Shown: piece after piece, positions 1 to 6,241 of the stretch
How the letters are laid out: every line of letters begins with the position of its first letter
Position numbering within the stretch: position 1 is the stretch's first letter
Assembly (NCBI GenBank): GCA_017445525.1
Contig: JAFSTZ010000317.1
Span: 1 to 7,123 of the forward strand
DNA: 7,123 nt
Direction of reading: 5' to 3'
Source of the DNA: Eubacterium sp.
Lineage (GTDB): Bacteria > Bacillota > Clostridia > Lachnospirales > Lachnospiraceae
Notes under the pieces: model-generated
The model's input: the letters and a program-made list of their open reading frames with translations, nothing else
The model's database searches: none
Told to the model about the DNA's origin: nothing
Translations under genes and position numbers: made by a program

Positions 1-2593
1 CAGTTCTCGCTCTCTGGATTGGGATATCTATGATATAATTCCCATCACCATCTGTTTTTTCACTATAAATGGTCCCGCCTATATCTGCATTTACAGTAGT
101 ACCGGGCTGAGCCGTTCCGGAGATATAATCATCATTGTTATCCACTTTATCTACAGTTGGAATATGAAGTGCGTCCGGATCAATATTTGTTATGGCTATG
201 GACTGAGTAGCCACATTTCCGACGCCATCTTTTACATAAAAAGTATAGATGCCACTCTTGTCCACGGTTACCACACCATCGGTTACATATTGATACGCGT
301 ATTCATTGTACCAGTTTGCATCGTCGGCACTTCTCGTTCCCGATGTCCACTTGATCTCAGCAATACCGGAGATATCATCCGCTTCGACCTTTATCCTCAC
401 AGGCGCATCCGATGTCTCGTATGAGGATGCCAGCAAGCTTACGCATGGAACCTGCGTGTCGGTACCATCCTTTGGCGGATTCACACATTCATAGTAGGCA
501 TATCCGTTTGCCGTATCATATGTGGAGTTAAACCACTTTGATGAAGCCACAGTACTGTGTCCGTTTGCACCCGTCATCATCAAAAATCTGTAATTATCCG
601 GAAGCTTCAATGCCCAGTTGTTACACTCTCCGAGATCGATCGTCGGCAGAGCTGAAAGATTCCTCAGATAGTCGGCTACAATATCCTGAAGTTGCCTTTT
701 TTCGCCTGCAATATTATTTGAATAAATACCTTTTGTAGCATCCACATGAAGTGATGAATGAAGCTGGTCGCATGCTATCACAAACTTCTGATCCGGCTGT
801 ATGGGCTGACCATTATACGTCAGAGAGGTGATACGTTCAGAACCCGATATAAGCTTCCCGACTTTGGAATATCTTGGCGGCCTTGAAGGATCAATAGTAT
901 ACTCAACTCCTCCAAACCAGAAGAAGTTTCCCCACTCACGGACATTCTCATTTGCGATAAGAGATTGTCCTCCACTTCTAACATATCTTGAAATAGTAGA
1001 ATCATCCCACTGGCTATTTTGGGATGTATTTGTCTGCTGATACAACGAAGCCGTCCACTCCATCCATTCCTTTAACTGTGCACCGGTAATCTCATAAGCA
1101 TAAACACACTTGTGATATCTGGCAAAGTCCTGTATACGGCCGACTGTGATAAGTCCGGTAACATCACCGTACTCCAGTCCGCTCTCGTTTCCATACATAC
1201 CGTATCTGGTCGCACATATGATAGGCCAATCCGCATACTGAGGGGCATTTTTCATTATATACTGATATACATAGGTTCGCTGCGCATTCTGCACAGTCTG
1301 AAGAATATGATTCGGTTCAAGAGTAGCAAGATATGAAGTCCAGTGATTATCCTTTATATCTGCAATCTTAACAGAAGAAGTCTCTGATATCTTTTTACCC
1401 CACTCATCCATAAATTCACTGATATTGGGATCGGGATTCACATCGGAAGTCACTTTCCTTATATCGTAACCGGAACTGTCGATAGTCACGTGTCCGTTTG
1501 CATCAAAACGCAGATTCAGGTCAACTATCCCAAGCGCTCTTGCACTGTCACGCATTACGAGAAAACGGGTTCCGTTGACCAGTTTTGTAACAGGATCATA
1601 ACCCGGCAGATACGAATACGCATCATCAGGAAAATAAATATGCTGATGTCCACCTAAAATAACATCCAGACCATCAACCTTTGTCATAGAATAACCGGCA
1701 TTAGCGGAAGATGCAGACGGATTCTCACTACCGACACCGGTATGTGCCAAAGCGATGACGATATCCGCTCCCTGCGCTTTCAGCTTTGCCACTTCATCTA
1801 CGGCAGTATCATAAAAGCTCCTGGTCTGTAACGAACTGGTTGACTTCTCGGTACGAGATGACAGAGTCGGCGGAGTAGCACCAAACAGACCAACCTTTAC
1901 TGTACGCGTATATCCGCTGTTATCTATGATCTCTTTTTCTATTATTCTGTTCTCAACACCGTAAACACACTCACCGGTATACTTGGAGGTGGCATTTGAA
2001 AGAACAACCTTTTCCATAAGGCCTGAACCATTCAACTGCTCTGTCAGATAATCAAGGCCATAATCAAACTCATGATTACCCAAAGTAATTGCATCATACC
2101 CTACAGCCGCAAGCGCTTTAAAAACCGGCTGGATTGCATACGGATCCTTATTGTAAATATAATCCGTGGTGTAATCCATGATATTATCGCCCACGTCGAA
2201 TGTCATATAATTTCTGTAATTCATCTCCGACCTGGCCTTATCCATCATGGTGACGATACGATCGAGCCCACGCGACACCTTAGCCTGACGCTGATAATCC
2301 ATACCCGTGATCTGTCCATGAGTATCGGTAGTATACATGAGACGCAGCTTGCCTGTCCCTGCCGGAAGCTGCGGTGCAGGCGTCGCTTCGGATGCAGCCG
2401 TTTCTCCGTCATAACGAACAAGATCAGCCTGATCTGTCACATGCTCTGACACGGCTTTTGACTCAGTCGAAGAACCATAGCGCACCATATCTGCAGACTC
2501 ATCAGCTGATGCAACTCCTGCATCTATGGAAAGATATACTATAAAAATGATGGCTATAATAAGCATGCCACCAAATCTCATAAATCTGTTCAT
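1..2593 (-). CDS. Secreted CpdB/5'-nucleotidase-type phosphoesterase with C-terminal Ig-like repeats (3' end outside window)
   Basis: The frame stays open for 864 codons and runs off the window edge. The ATG at 2591-2593 is preceded by GAAAGG (2602-2607) at suitable spacing. Residues 1-30 form a signal peptide (basic start, hydrophobic stretch, ASA cleavage site at 28-30). Residues 31-80 are a low-complexity linker. A metallophosphoesterase domain follows, with metal-ligand motifs TTDTHG (88-93), FDVGDN (132-137), GNHEFDYG (172-179), LAHTG (282-286) and GGHQH (314-318). The 5'-nucleotidase C-terminal domain spans about 405-650, with WMEWTA (510-515), FFWFGGVEYTID (557-568) and RITSLTYNGQPI (587-598); it resembles 2',3'-cyclic-nucleotide phosphodiesterase/3'-nucleotidase (CpdB) more than UshA. 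Residues about 718-803 are an Ig-like domain ending KDGVGNVA, and a second begins near 810 (GTAQPGTTV). The family hydrolyses extracellular nucleotides for phosphate and nucleoside recovery. A wall anchor may lie beyond the window. The exact substrate is not determinable here. Confidence 0.93.
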   Translation of the reverse strand, partial: MNRFMRFGGMLIIAIIFIVYLSIDAGVASADESADMVRYGSSTESKAVSEHVTDQADLVRYDGETAASEATPAPQLPAGTGKLRLMYTTDTHGQITGMDYQRQAKVSRGLDRIVTMMDKARSEMNYRNYMTFDVGDNIMDYTTDYIYNKDPYAIQPVFKALAAVGYDAITLGNHEFDYGLDYLTEQLNGSGLMEKVVLSNATSKYTGECVYGVENRIIEKEIIDNSGYTRTVKVGLFGATPPTLSSRTEKSTSSLQTRSFYDTAVDEVAKLKAQGADIVIALAHTGVGSENPSASSANAGYSMTKVDGLDVILGGHQHIYFPDDAYSYLPGYDPVTKLVNGTRFLVMRDSARALGIVDLNLRFDANGHVTIDSSGYDIRKVTSDVNPDPNISEFMDEWGKKISETSSVKIADIKDNHWTSYLATLEPNHILQTVQNAQRTYVYQYIMKNAPQYADWPIICATRYGMYGNESGLEYGDVTGLITVGRIQDFARYHKCVYAYEITGAQLKEWMEWTASLYQQTNTSQNSQWDDSTISRYVRSGGQSLIANENVREWGNFFWFGGVEYTIDPSRPPRYSKVGKLISGSERITSLTYNGQPIQPDQKFVIACDQLHSSLHVDATKGIYSNNIAGEKRQLQDIVADYLRNLSALPTIDLGECNNWALKLPDNYRFLMMTGANGHSTVASSKWFNSTYDTANGYAYYECVNPPKDGTDTQVPCVSLLASSYETSDAPVRIKVEADDISGIAEIKWTSGTRSADDANWYNEYAYQYVTDGVVTVDKSGIYTFYVKDGVGNVATQSIAITNIDPDALHIPTVDKVDNNDDYISGTAQPGTTVNADIGGTIYSEKTDGDGNYIIDIPIQRART

Positions 2594-2623
2594 CACATAA
2601 ACCTTTCATATAAAACCAAGTTA

Positions 2624-2687
2624 CCGGTTGTCACAGTGCAGCTCTCACTTTGCTCTGAGCTGGAATTAACTGCCACATTCCCTATCT
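2624..2687 (-). other. Untranslated leader of the nucleotidase gene, possibly structured
   Basis: This is the central part of the 207-bp gap between lacI and the nucleotidase gene. A short stem AGCTC/GAGCT (2640-2644 with 2657-2661) can form around a 12-nt loop. In transcript orientation the string GGGAA followed later by CACTGTGA faintly recalls parts of the cobalamin riboswitch core, but no B12 box was found. No other known riboswitch motif was recognised. Treat it as an undefined leader. Confidence 0.2.
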
Positions 2688-2726
2688 GTGCATCCCGGAT
2701 ACAGCGTTGTCGTCACTGGTTTTGTC

Positions 2727-2749
2727 ATTATAAATGAGTTTCTTGTCAA
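2727..2749 (-). promoter_or_regulatory. Candidate promoter boxes upstream of the nucleotidase gene (poor spacing)
   Basis: A perfect TTGACA (2744-2749) and a perfect TATAAT (2727-2732) lie on the minus strand about 135 nt before the start codon. They are only 11 nt apart, far below the 16-18 nt a sigma-70-type promoter needs, so they cannot work together as a standard pair. Either box might be used with a degenerate partner. The spot is plausible for a promoter because it lies between the lacI stop and the nucleotidase leader. Confidence 0.25.
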
Positions 2750-2770
2750 ATATTTGTTATCATACTTCAC

Positions 2771-2786
2771 TGTTTAATGCTAAACA
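2771..2786. promoter_or_regulatory. 16-bp palindrome, candidate operator
   Basis: TGTTTA-ATGC-TAAACA is a perfect 6+6 inverted repeat with a 4-bp centre. It lies 15 bp past the lacI stop and about 22 bp upstream of the TTGACA box of the nucleotidase gene. Its size suits a LacI-family operator, but the central CpG typical of that family is absent. It could also be a weak hairpin at the end of lacI; there is no T-run, so it is not a standard terminator. Confidence 0.3.
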
Positions 2787-2800
2787 AATCCTCATGCAAT

Positions 2801-3880
2801 TCAGCCACTATAGCCTGACCAGTCGTCATCCCCCGGCGGCCTGCAACTCTCTCTGACCATCAAAGTCCCCTCAAACTCCATCCTGCAGATACTGGTATGA
2901 TTTTTGTTCAATCTGTCCATCAGGATCATGATAGCAAAGTAAGCCATCTCATCCCTGGGGAGTCTGACGGTAGTAAGCATCGGCTTGGTATATCCCGCAT
3001 CGTCTATATCGTCTGCTGAAATGATCGACGGATGATAGTGCTTTCTGCTGTTTTTCTGGATATATTTCAGCGCGCCGATGGCTGTGATGTCATTGGCGCA
3101 GTATATCCCCGTCGGTCTGTCATCCGACAGTGTCAGCTCCTCCATCGCCTCGTATCCCATGCGCTCCGTCTGATCTGTCTCAACTATATAATCAGGGATA
3201 AGCTCAAGTCCCGCCTGATGAAGCGCAGCCTGAAATCCCCTGTACCTCGCTTCGTGATGACAGCTACCTATATATCCGATCTGTGTGTGCCCTAAAGAAG
3301 CGAGATGCTCCACTGCAGTCATGGCGATCTTCATACCGTCGCAGGTCACCTCATCAACCAGTTTGGTAGTGGAATTCCTGTTGATACTCACTATATGCTT
3401 GCAACGTTTTTTCCATGCATTCAAAGCTTTATCACAGCACTTGCCCACGATAACCAGTCCGTCAAACTCCTCGTCCGGCGAATTTATATTCAGCCCCGTG
3501 GCAGCATCTATCTCGCGATCCATATCGAGGCGGGCACATTTGTTTTCATTGGAGCAGATGGGCATATACCAAACGTGTGAAAGTATGCATGTATTCTTTC
3601 TGATCTGTGTCTCGATAACACGCAGCAGTTCCGAGAAAAATGGATCCGTCTGGGTCTGATCCGTACGAGCCATCAAAACATTTATATAATAAAGCTTCTC
3701 GGGAGTTTTCGCCTTCAGAAATCTCGCAGCGGGATTCGGAGTGTAGTTGTGCTCCATCGCAACTTCGCGGATGCGATCGCGCAGCTCCTCGGAGCGGCAC
3801 TTGTAACCGGGGTCGTTCAGCACCCTGGATACTGTCGATATGGACGTGCCCGCTTCACGGGCGATCTCTCTGATTGACAT
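2801..3880 (-). CDS. LacI-family transcriptional repressor
   Basis: This is a 359-residue protein, slightly longer than the usual 330-345. The ATG at 3878-3880 has a strong Shine-Dalgarno AAAGGAG (3886-3892). Residues 3-22 are the LacI helix-turn-helix (IREIAREAGTSISTVSRVLN), and the hinge helix follows at about 48-59 (PNPAARFL). The rest is a periplasmic-binding-protein-like sensor and dimerisation domain: FDGLVIVG (139-146), the DG...HLASLGHTQIGYIG block (181-205), the CANDITAIGALK block (261-272) and DDIDDAGYTKPMLTTV (290-305). These are standard family landmarks. The effector cannot be named from sequence; the family mostly senses sugars and sometimes nucleosides or purines. It sits between a hydrolase and a secreted nucleotidase and is likely to regulate a neighbour or itself. 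No promoter of its own was recognised in the palindromic element just upstream. Confidence 0.95.
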   Translation of the reverse strand: MSIREIAREAGTSISTVSRVLNDPGYKCRSEELRDRIREVAMEHNYTPNPAARFLKAKTPEKLYYINVLMARTDQTQTDPFFSELLRVIETQIRKNTCILSHVWYMPICSNENKCARLDMDREIDAATGLNINSPDEEFDGLVIVGKCCDKALNAWKKRCKHIVSINRNSTTKLVDEVTCDGMKIAMTAVEHLASLGHTQIGYIGSCHHEARYRGFQAALHQAGLELIPDYIVETDQTERMGYEAMEELTLSDDRPTGIYCANDITAIGALKYIQKNSRKHYHPSIISADDIDDAGYTKPMLTTVRLPRDEMAYFAIMILMDRLNKNHTSICRMEFEGTLMVRESCRPPGDDDWSGYSG

Positions 3881-3915
3881 TTGGGCTCCTTTCCGGCAAG
3901 TTAGTCTATGCGTGA

Positions 3916-4006
3916 CTGCTACTCACGCACCAGCGGGAATCCCGTGTGCACAAGTGCACACTCTACCGTCCCTTCGGGACTGATTCCCGCGGAACGTGAG
4001 TTGCAG
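3916..4006. repeat. Left arm of the palindromic element: long stem carrying two hairpins
   Basis: CTGCTACTCACG (3916-3927) pairs with CGTGAGTTGCAG (3995-4006) with one T-T mismatch. Inside it, GCGGGAATC (3933-3941) pairs perfectly with GATTCCCGC (3982-3990). That stem encloses two hairpins: GTGTGCAC/GTGCACAC (3944-3951 with 3954-3961, loop AA) and GTCCC/GGGAC (3968-3972 with 3976-3980, loop TTC). The result is a three-way junction on a stalk. Confidence 0.8.
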
Positions 4007-4016
4007 CCTACGGCCA

Positions 4017-4078
4017 GATGTACATGTGCACATGCCGGATTGAAAGCAAGCTTTCACCGGCATGCTCACATGTACATC
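4017..4078. repeat. Right arm of the palindromic element: long interrupted hairpin
   Basis: GATGTACATGTG (4017-4028) pairs perfectly with CACATGTACATC (4067-4078). After a 2x2 internal loop, CATGCCGG (4031-4038) pairs with CCGGCATG (4057-4064). After a 3x1 loop, GAAAGC (4042-4047) pairs with GCTTTC (4050-4055). It is a single 62-nt arm of three stacked perfect helices. Confidence 0.85.
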
Positions 4079-5477
4079 AGTCACGCATAGCGACGTCTGC
4101 GCACCAGTCTGCTATGTCCGCTATAACCCCGGAGTTGACGTTTGACTTGACGTCGTAGTCAGCCAGGCCCGGCTCCACGCCTCCCGGGAACATGTAATGC
4201 CCGAGTGTTTTATACAGATGATAAGCCGTATGCGCACGACCGGTAAACATGCTTTGCCATTTATCAAAATAATTCACGGGCGTCTCAAACTCTCTGTCGC
4301 CCTGCAAAAACATCAGCGGAAAAGTCGACTCCTTATCCATAAAATACTTCGCATCCGATGACGTCTTAAGCGTCTCATCCGAGTACGGCATCTCCTCATG
4401 CTTCATCGGTTTTGCACCGATGACAATAGCCCCGCACAAACGCTGTATCCTCTTGTCCATGATGGAACTCAGATACTCTGCAGACCTGCCCCACGCCAGC
4501 ACAAATACCGCATCAGTATCTATCTTTCCCATATAATTTGCCGAGTCGATGGTTGCCCATGCGTCCTTCAGGAGAGTCTCCCTGATGCCTGTCTCCGAGT
4601 ATGCAGTTTCAGGATACTGATAGTGTCTTCGATTGTATCTGATACTGGCTATACCATGAAGTGCCAACCCGTGTGCCATATCCATGAGCGGCTTGTTAGA
4701 GGCGCCGCCTATCGTACCATCCATATCCGCATCATCGAGATCCGATATCAGGATCACCAGAGGCGGCTTGTCTTTTTTATCCGGATCATCACTAACCGGT
4801 AGTGTCAGCAGACCATCAAGTACGTATGGAGGCCGGCCTATCTTTATATCTGTTTCCTCGTATCTGCTACCCTTATCGGGAGCGGTGGCAAGTCTGGTAT
4901 TATCAAACCAGATACCGGCAAGCTTGCTCTTTGCATCAAATATAAATCTGATGGTTGCACCTTCATTCCCCTCATATCTGAGAGTTACGGTCACCTCATC
5001 ATAACCGTTTTTTGCAACTGAAGACACTGACTCAATACCAAGATAAGTACCCAGATCAGACGTCACGCTCTCATAAGAAAGCTCTATGGTCTGCTCATCA
5101 GTCTGAGCCGTAAGCTCATCCGTAGCGTCTTCCATGACCTTGGACGTAAAACCCTTGACGATATTCTCGGCGTATTCCTTTGCTCTTTTCTCCAGGTCGG
5201 AGAAAGTAAGCACCTCGCCCGATGCTACAAGAGCTTCCGCCTCCTTTTCCTGCACAGCTTCATCGATACCAGATGAATGAGTTTCAACTGCATCTGCTGA
5301 AGAAAAATCACCTGTCGCTGCTTCGCCTGAGGCGGAAAGCCCCATGACAAAGCGGTCTTCCTCTGCTTCCTCAGTCTCCACTGCTTCAAGCTGTGACGTC
5401 TGCCAGTGATCGACCATAAGCCATATAGTAAAAACAGCGGCGAACAAAACCGCCGCGATCAACAAGTATCTTTTCAT
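4077..5477 (-). CDS. Membrane-anchored DUF3887 / alpha-beta hydrolase-like protein, possibly catalytically altered
   Basis: This 466-residue protein starts at ATG 5475-5477 with a modest GGAAAG just upstream (5481-5486). Residues 4-22 are a signal anchor or uncleaved signal peptide, followed by an acidic Ser/Glu-rich linker to about 85. Residues about 93-192 resemble DUF3887, ending FIFDAKSKLAGIWF. An alpha/beta-hydrolase domain follows: LVILISDLDD (240-249), TIGG...NKPLMDMAHGLALHGIASIRYNRR, an elbow WGRSAEY (329-335), PLMFLQGDREFETPV (387-401) and LGHYMFPG (425-432). Relatives carry HGSG, GHSLGG and GGRD at the first three sites. Here the oxyanion HG is lost, the second elbow Gly is Glu and the acid is Glu396, while Ser332 and His427 remain. 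It may be a weak esterase or a pseudoenzyme outside the membrane. The last codons (AMRD, stop) lie within the palindromic element. No clear promoter was seen in the preceding 149-bp gap. Confidence 0.88.
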   Translation of the reverse strand: MKRYLLIAAVLFAAVFTIWLMVDHWQTSQLEAVETEEAEEDRFVMGLSASGEAATGDFSSADAVETHSSGIDEAVQEKEAEALVASGEVLTFSDLEKRAKEYAENIVKGFTSKVMEDATDELTAQTDEQTIELSYESVTSDLGTYLGIESVSSVAKNGYDEVTVTLRYEGNEGATIRFIFDAKSKLAGIWFDNTRLATAPDKGSRYEETDIKIGRPPYVLDGLLTLPVSDDPDKKDKPPLVILISDLDDADMDGTIGGASNKPLMDMAHGLALHGIASIRYNRRHYQYPETAYSETGIRETLLKDAWATIDSANYMGKIDTDAVFVLAWGRSAEYLSSIMDKRIQRLCGAIVIGAKPMKHEEMPYSDETLKTSSDAKYFMDKESTFPLMFLQGDREFETPVNYFDKWQSMFTGRAHTAYHLYKTLGHYMFPGGVEPGLADYDVKSNVNSGVIADIADWCADVAMRD

Positions 5478-5567
5478 ATGCTTTCCGTTTCCGTCTCACA
5501 CATTTCACTACCACAGTCTACACAGTATATCAGGGACACTGATGTGCAGATCATATCTATCCAAGGA

Positions 5568-5621
5568 TCATAGCTCAAAAACATCGTAATTCTCTGCATC
5601 ATAACCATAGTTCAAAATCAT
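5568..5621 (-). CDS. Possible 17-codon ORF between the acidic protein and the hydrolase
   Basis: The minus strand reads MILNYGYDAENYDVFEL and then a stop, starting 5 nt past the stop of the acidic-protein gene. Its only upstream purine stretch is weak. The NYDVFEL end faintly recalls NHDMFYYKL in the upstream protein, so it could be a decayed duplication. It may be chance; there is no other sign of coding. Confidence 0.15.
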   Translation of the reverse strand: MILNYGYDAENYDVFEL

Positions 5622-5626
5622 CTCTG

Positions 5627-6097
5627 CTATAGCTCCGGTGCCTCCCAAGTATCTGCGCCACCAGAGTTTGGTACCTTGTCATATACTTCTTCGTCAGATG
5701 CAGTTACATCATTCCCCGCCTCTGACGCTGCAAATAAGGCCGCTATCTCATCCTCCGAAAGCTCTCTGTTGCCATCCATATCTGCTTGTGTTCCGGCATC
5801 GAACTCTCCATCAACTGATATGTCATCATCGTCCTCCGCCATATACTCTGCCCCGACAACATCGATCTCCTCCGCAGTAGCATCTACCGCATCAGTAAAA
5901 ATGATGACCGGCTTGCTCAGTTGATACTGATAAAACTTGATAATATTGCCACTTTGAGGGGCGATCGGGATAGAGTTGGTAAGCTCATAATTCCTCACAT
6001 ACGGGAGCTTATAGTAAAACATATCATGGTTACTTCCATGTGGATTATAAGACATCAGCTCTTTAGAGTATAGATCCATATCTGTCTGAGCATCCAT
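5627..6097 (-). CDS. Small acidic hypothetical protein with one EF-hand-like loop
   Basis: I do not recognise the family. The start chosen is ATG 6095-6097 because a near-ideal GGGAGGAGG (6105-6113) lies 7 nt upstream; this gives 156 residues. The frame is open further up to a TTG at 6203-6205, which would add 36 residues, but the predicted promoter would start the RNA almost on that TTG, there is no ribosome binding site there, and the extension uses rare-looking codons (CGA, CTA, ATA). Residues 1-75 are Tyr-rich with alternating hydrophobics (YYKLPYVRNYELTNSIPIAP at 28-47). From 76 on the chain is strongly acidic. DMDGNRELSEDE (106-117) fits a 12-residue EF-hand loop (acidic or Asn at 1, 3, 5; Leu at 8; Glu at 12), followed by a helix-like IAALFAASE. 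No signal peptide or membrane segment is visible. The gene precedes the anchored hydrolase, 149 bp away. Confidence 0.7.
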   Translation of the reverse strand: MDAQTDMDLYSKELMSYNPHGSNHDMFYYKLPYVRNYELTNSIPIAPQSGNIIKFYQYQLSKPVIIFTDAVDATAEEIDVVGAEYMAEDDDDISVDGEFDAGTQADMDGNRELSEDEIAALFAASEAGNDVTASDEEVYDKVPNSGGADTWEAPEL

Positions 6098-6132
6098 GTC
6101 GTATCCTCCTCCCATAAGTATTAGTCGTCCAC

Positions 6133-6180
6133 TCAAATAGAATCGAATAAGCGGATCAGGTAGTCCGATATCGAATACAT
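6133..6180 (-). CDS. Possible 15-codon leader ORF in the 5' UTR of the acidic protein
   Basis: ATG 6178-6180 has a GGAGAG (6186-6191) 5 nt upstream and reads MYSISDYLIRLFDSI then TGA. It lies between the predicted transcription start (about 6206) and the gene's own ribosome binding site, in a different frame from the downstream protein. Translation of it could couple to, or tune, the downstream gene. The length is short enough to occur by chance. Confidence 0.25.
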   Translation of the reverse strand: MYSISDYLIRLFDSI

Positions 6181-6212
6181 AACCGCTCTCCATATATGGT
6201 GTCAACTTAATT

Positions 6213-6241
6213 ATTATAATACATCATCAGGAAATATGCAA
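6213..6241 (-). promoter_or_regulatory. Sigma-70/SigA-type promoter for the acidic protein gene
   Basis: On the minus strand TTGCAT (6236-6241) and TATAAT (6213-6218) are separated by exactly 17 nt. The bases just upstream of the -35 box are A/T-rich (an AAAAAATTC run), like an UP element. Predicted start is near 6206. It follows the dnaJ terminator and begins a new transcription unit. Confidence 0.7.

Larger units (their letters stand above)
3906..4090. repeat. 185-bp nested inverted-repeat element with 13-bp terminal inverted repeats (MITE-like or structured RNA)
   Basis: The ends CTATGCGTGACTG (3906-3918) and CAGTCACGCATAG (4078-4090) are perfect 13-bp inverted repeats. Between them are two complex arms (3916-4006 and 4017-4078, listed separately), joined by about ten unpaired bases (4007-4016). 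Roughly 68 base pairs can form at once, all Watson-Crick with no G-U pairs. The right end contains the last codons and TGA stop of the hydrolase gene. The left end is 13 bp from the lacI Shine-Dalgarno. No transposase ORF fits inside. A run of T is missing after the hairpins, so it is not a terminator. A non-autonomous palindromic mobile element is the favoured reading; a cis-acting RNA structure between two co-transcribed genes is the alternative. Confidence 0.75.

Noticed and set aside
164..2449. Several plus-strand ORFs of 60-125 codons
   Set aside because: They lie antisense to the nucleotidase gene, lack ribosome binding sites and show no recognisable domain; the minus-strand frame is continuous and carries family motifs throughout.
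2624..2687. Leader strings (GGGAA, then CACTGTGA) resembling part of a cobalamin riboswitch core
   Set aside because: No B12 box and no convincing flanking helices; spacing between the two strings does not match the known core well. A covariance search would be needed.
3908..4090. Plus-strand ORF of 60 codons beginning MRD across the palindromic element
   Set aside because: It is a by-product of the inverted repeats (both ends read ATG CGT GAC), has no ribosome binding site and encodes a Cys/His-rich string with no domain.
3899..4090. Integron attC site or tRNA-like cloverleaf
   Set aside because: The GTTAGTC near the left end does not fit the GTTRRRY consensus and no RYYYAAC partner is found; arm lengths and loops do not fit a tRNA.
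3906..4090. Intrinsic terminator of the hydrolase gene
   Set aside because: Despite strong hairpins, no T-run follows on the minus strand; the sequence runs straight into the lacI ribosome binding site.
5734..5783. FliM/FliN-type LSxxEIxALL N-terminal motif in the acidic protein
   Set aside because: The preceding DMDGN makes an EF-hand loop a better fit, and the motif lies mid-protein with no flagellar domain around it.
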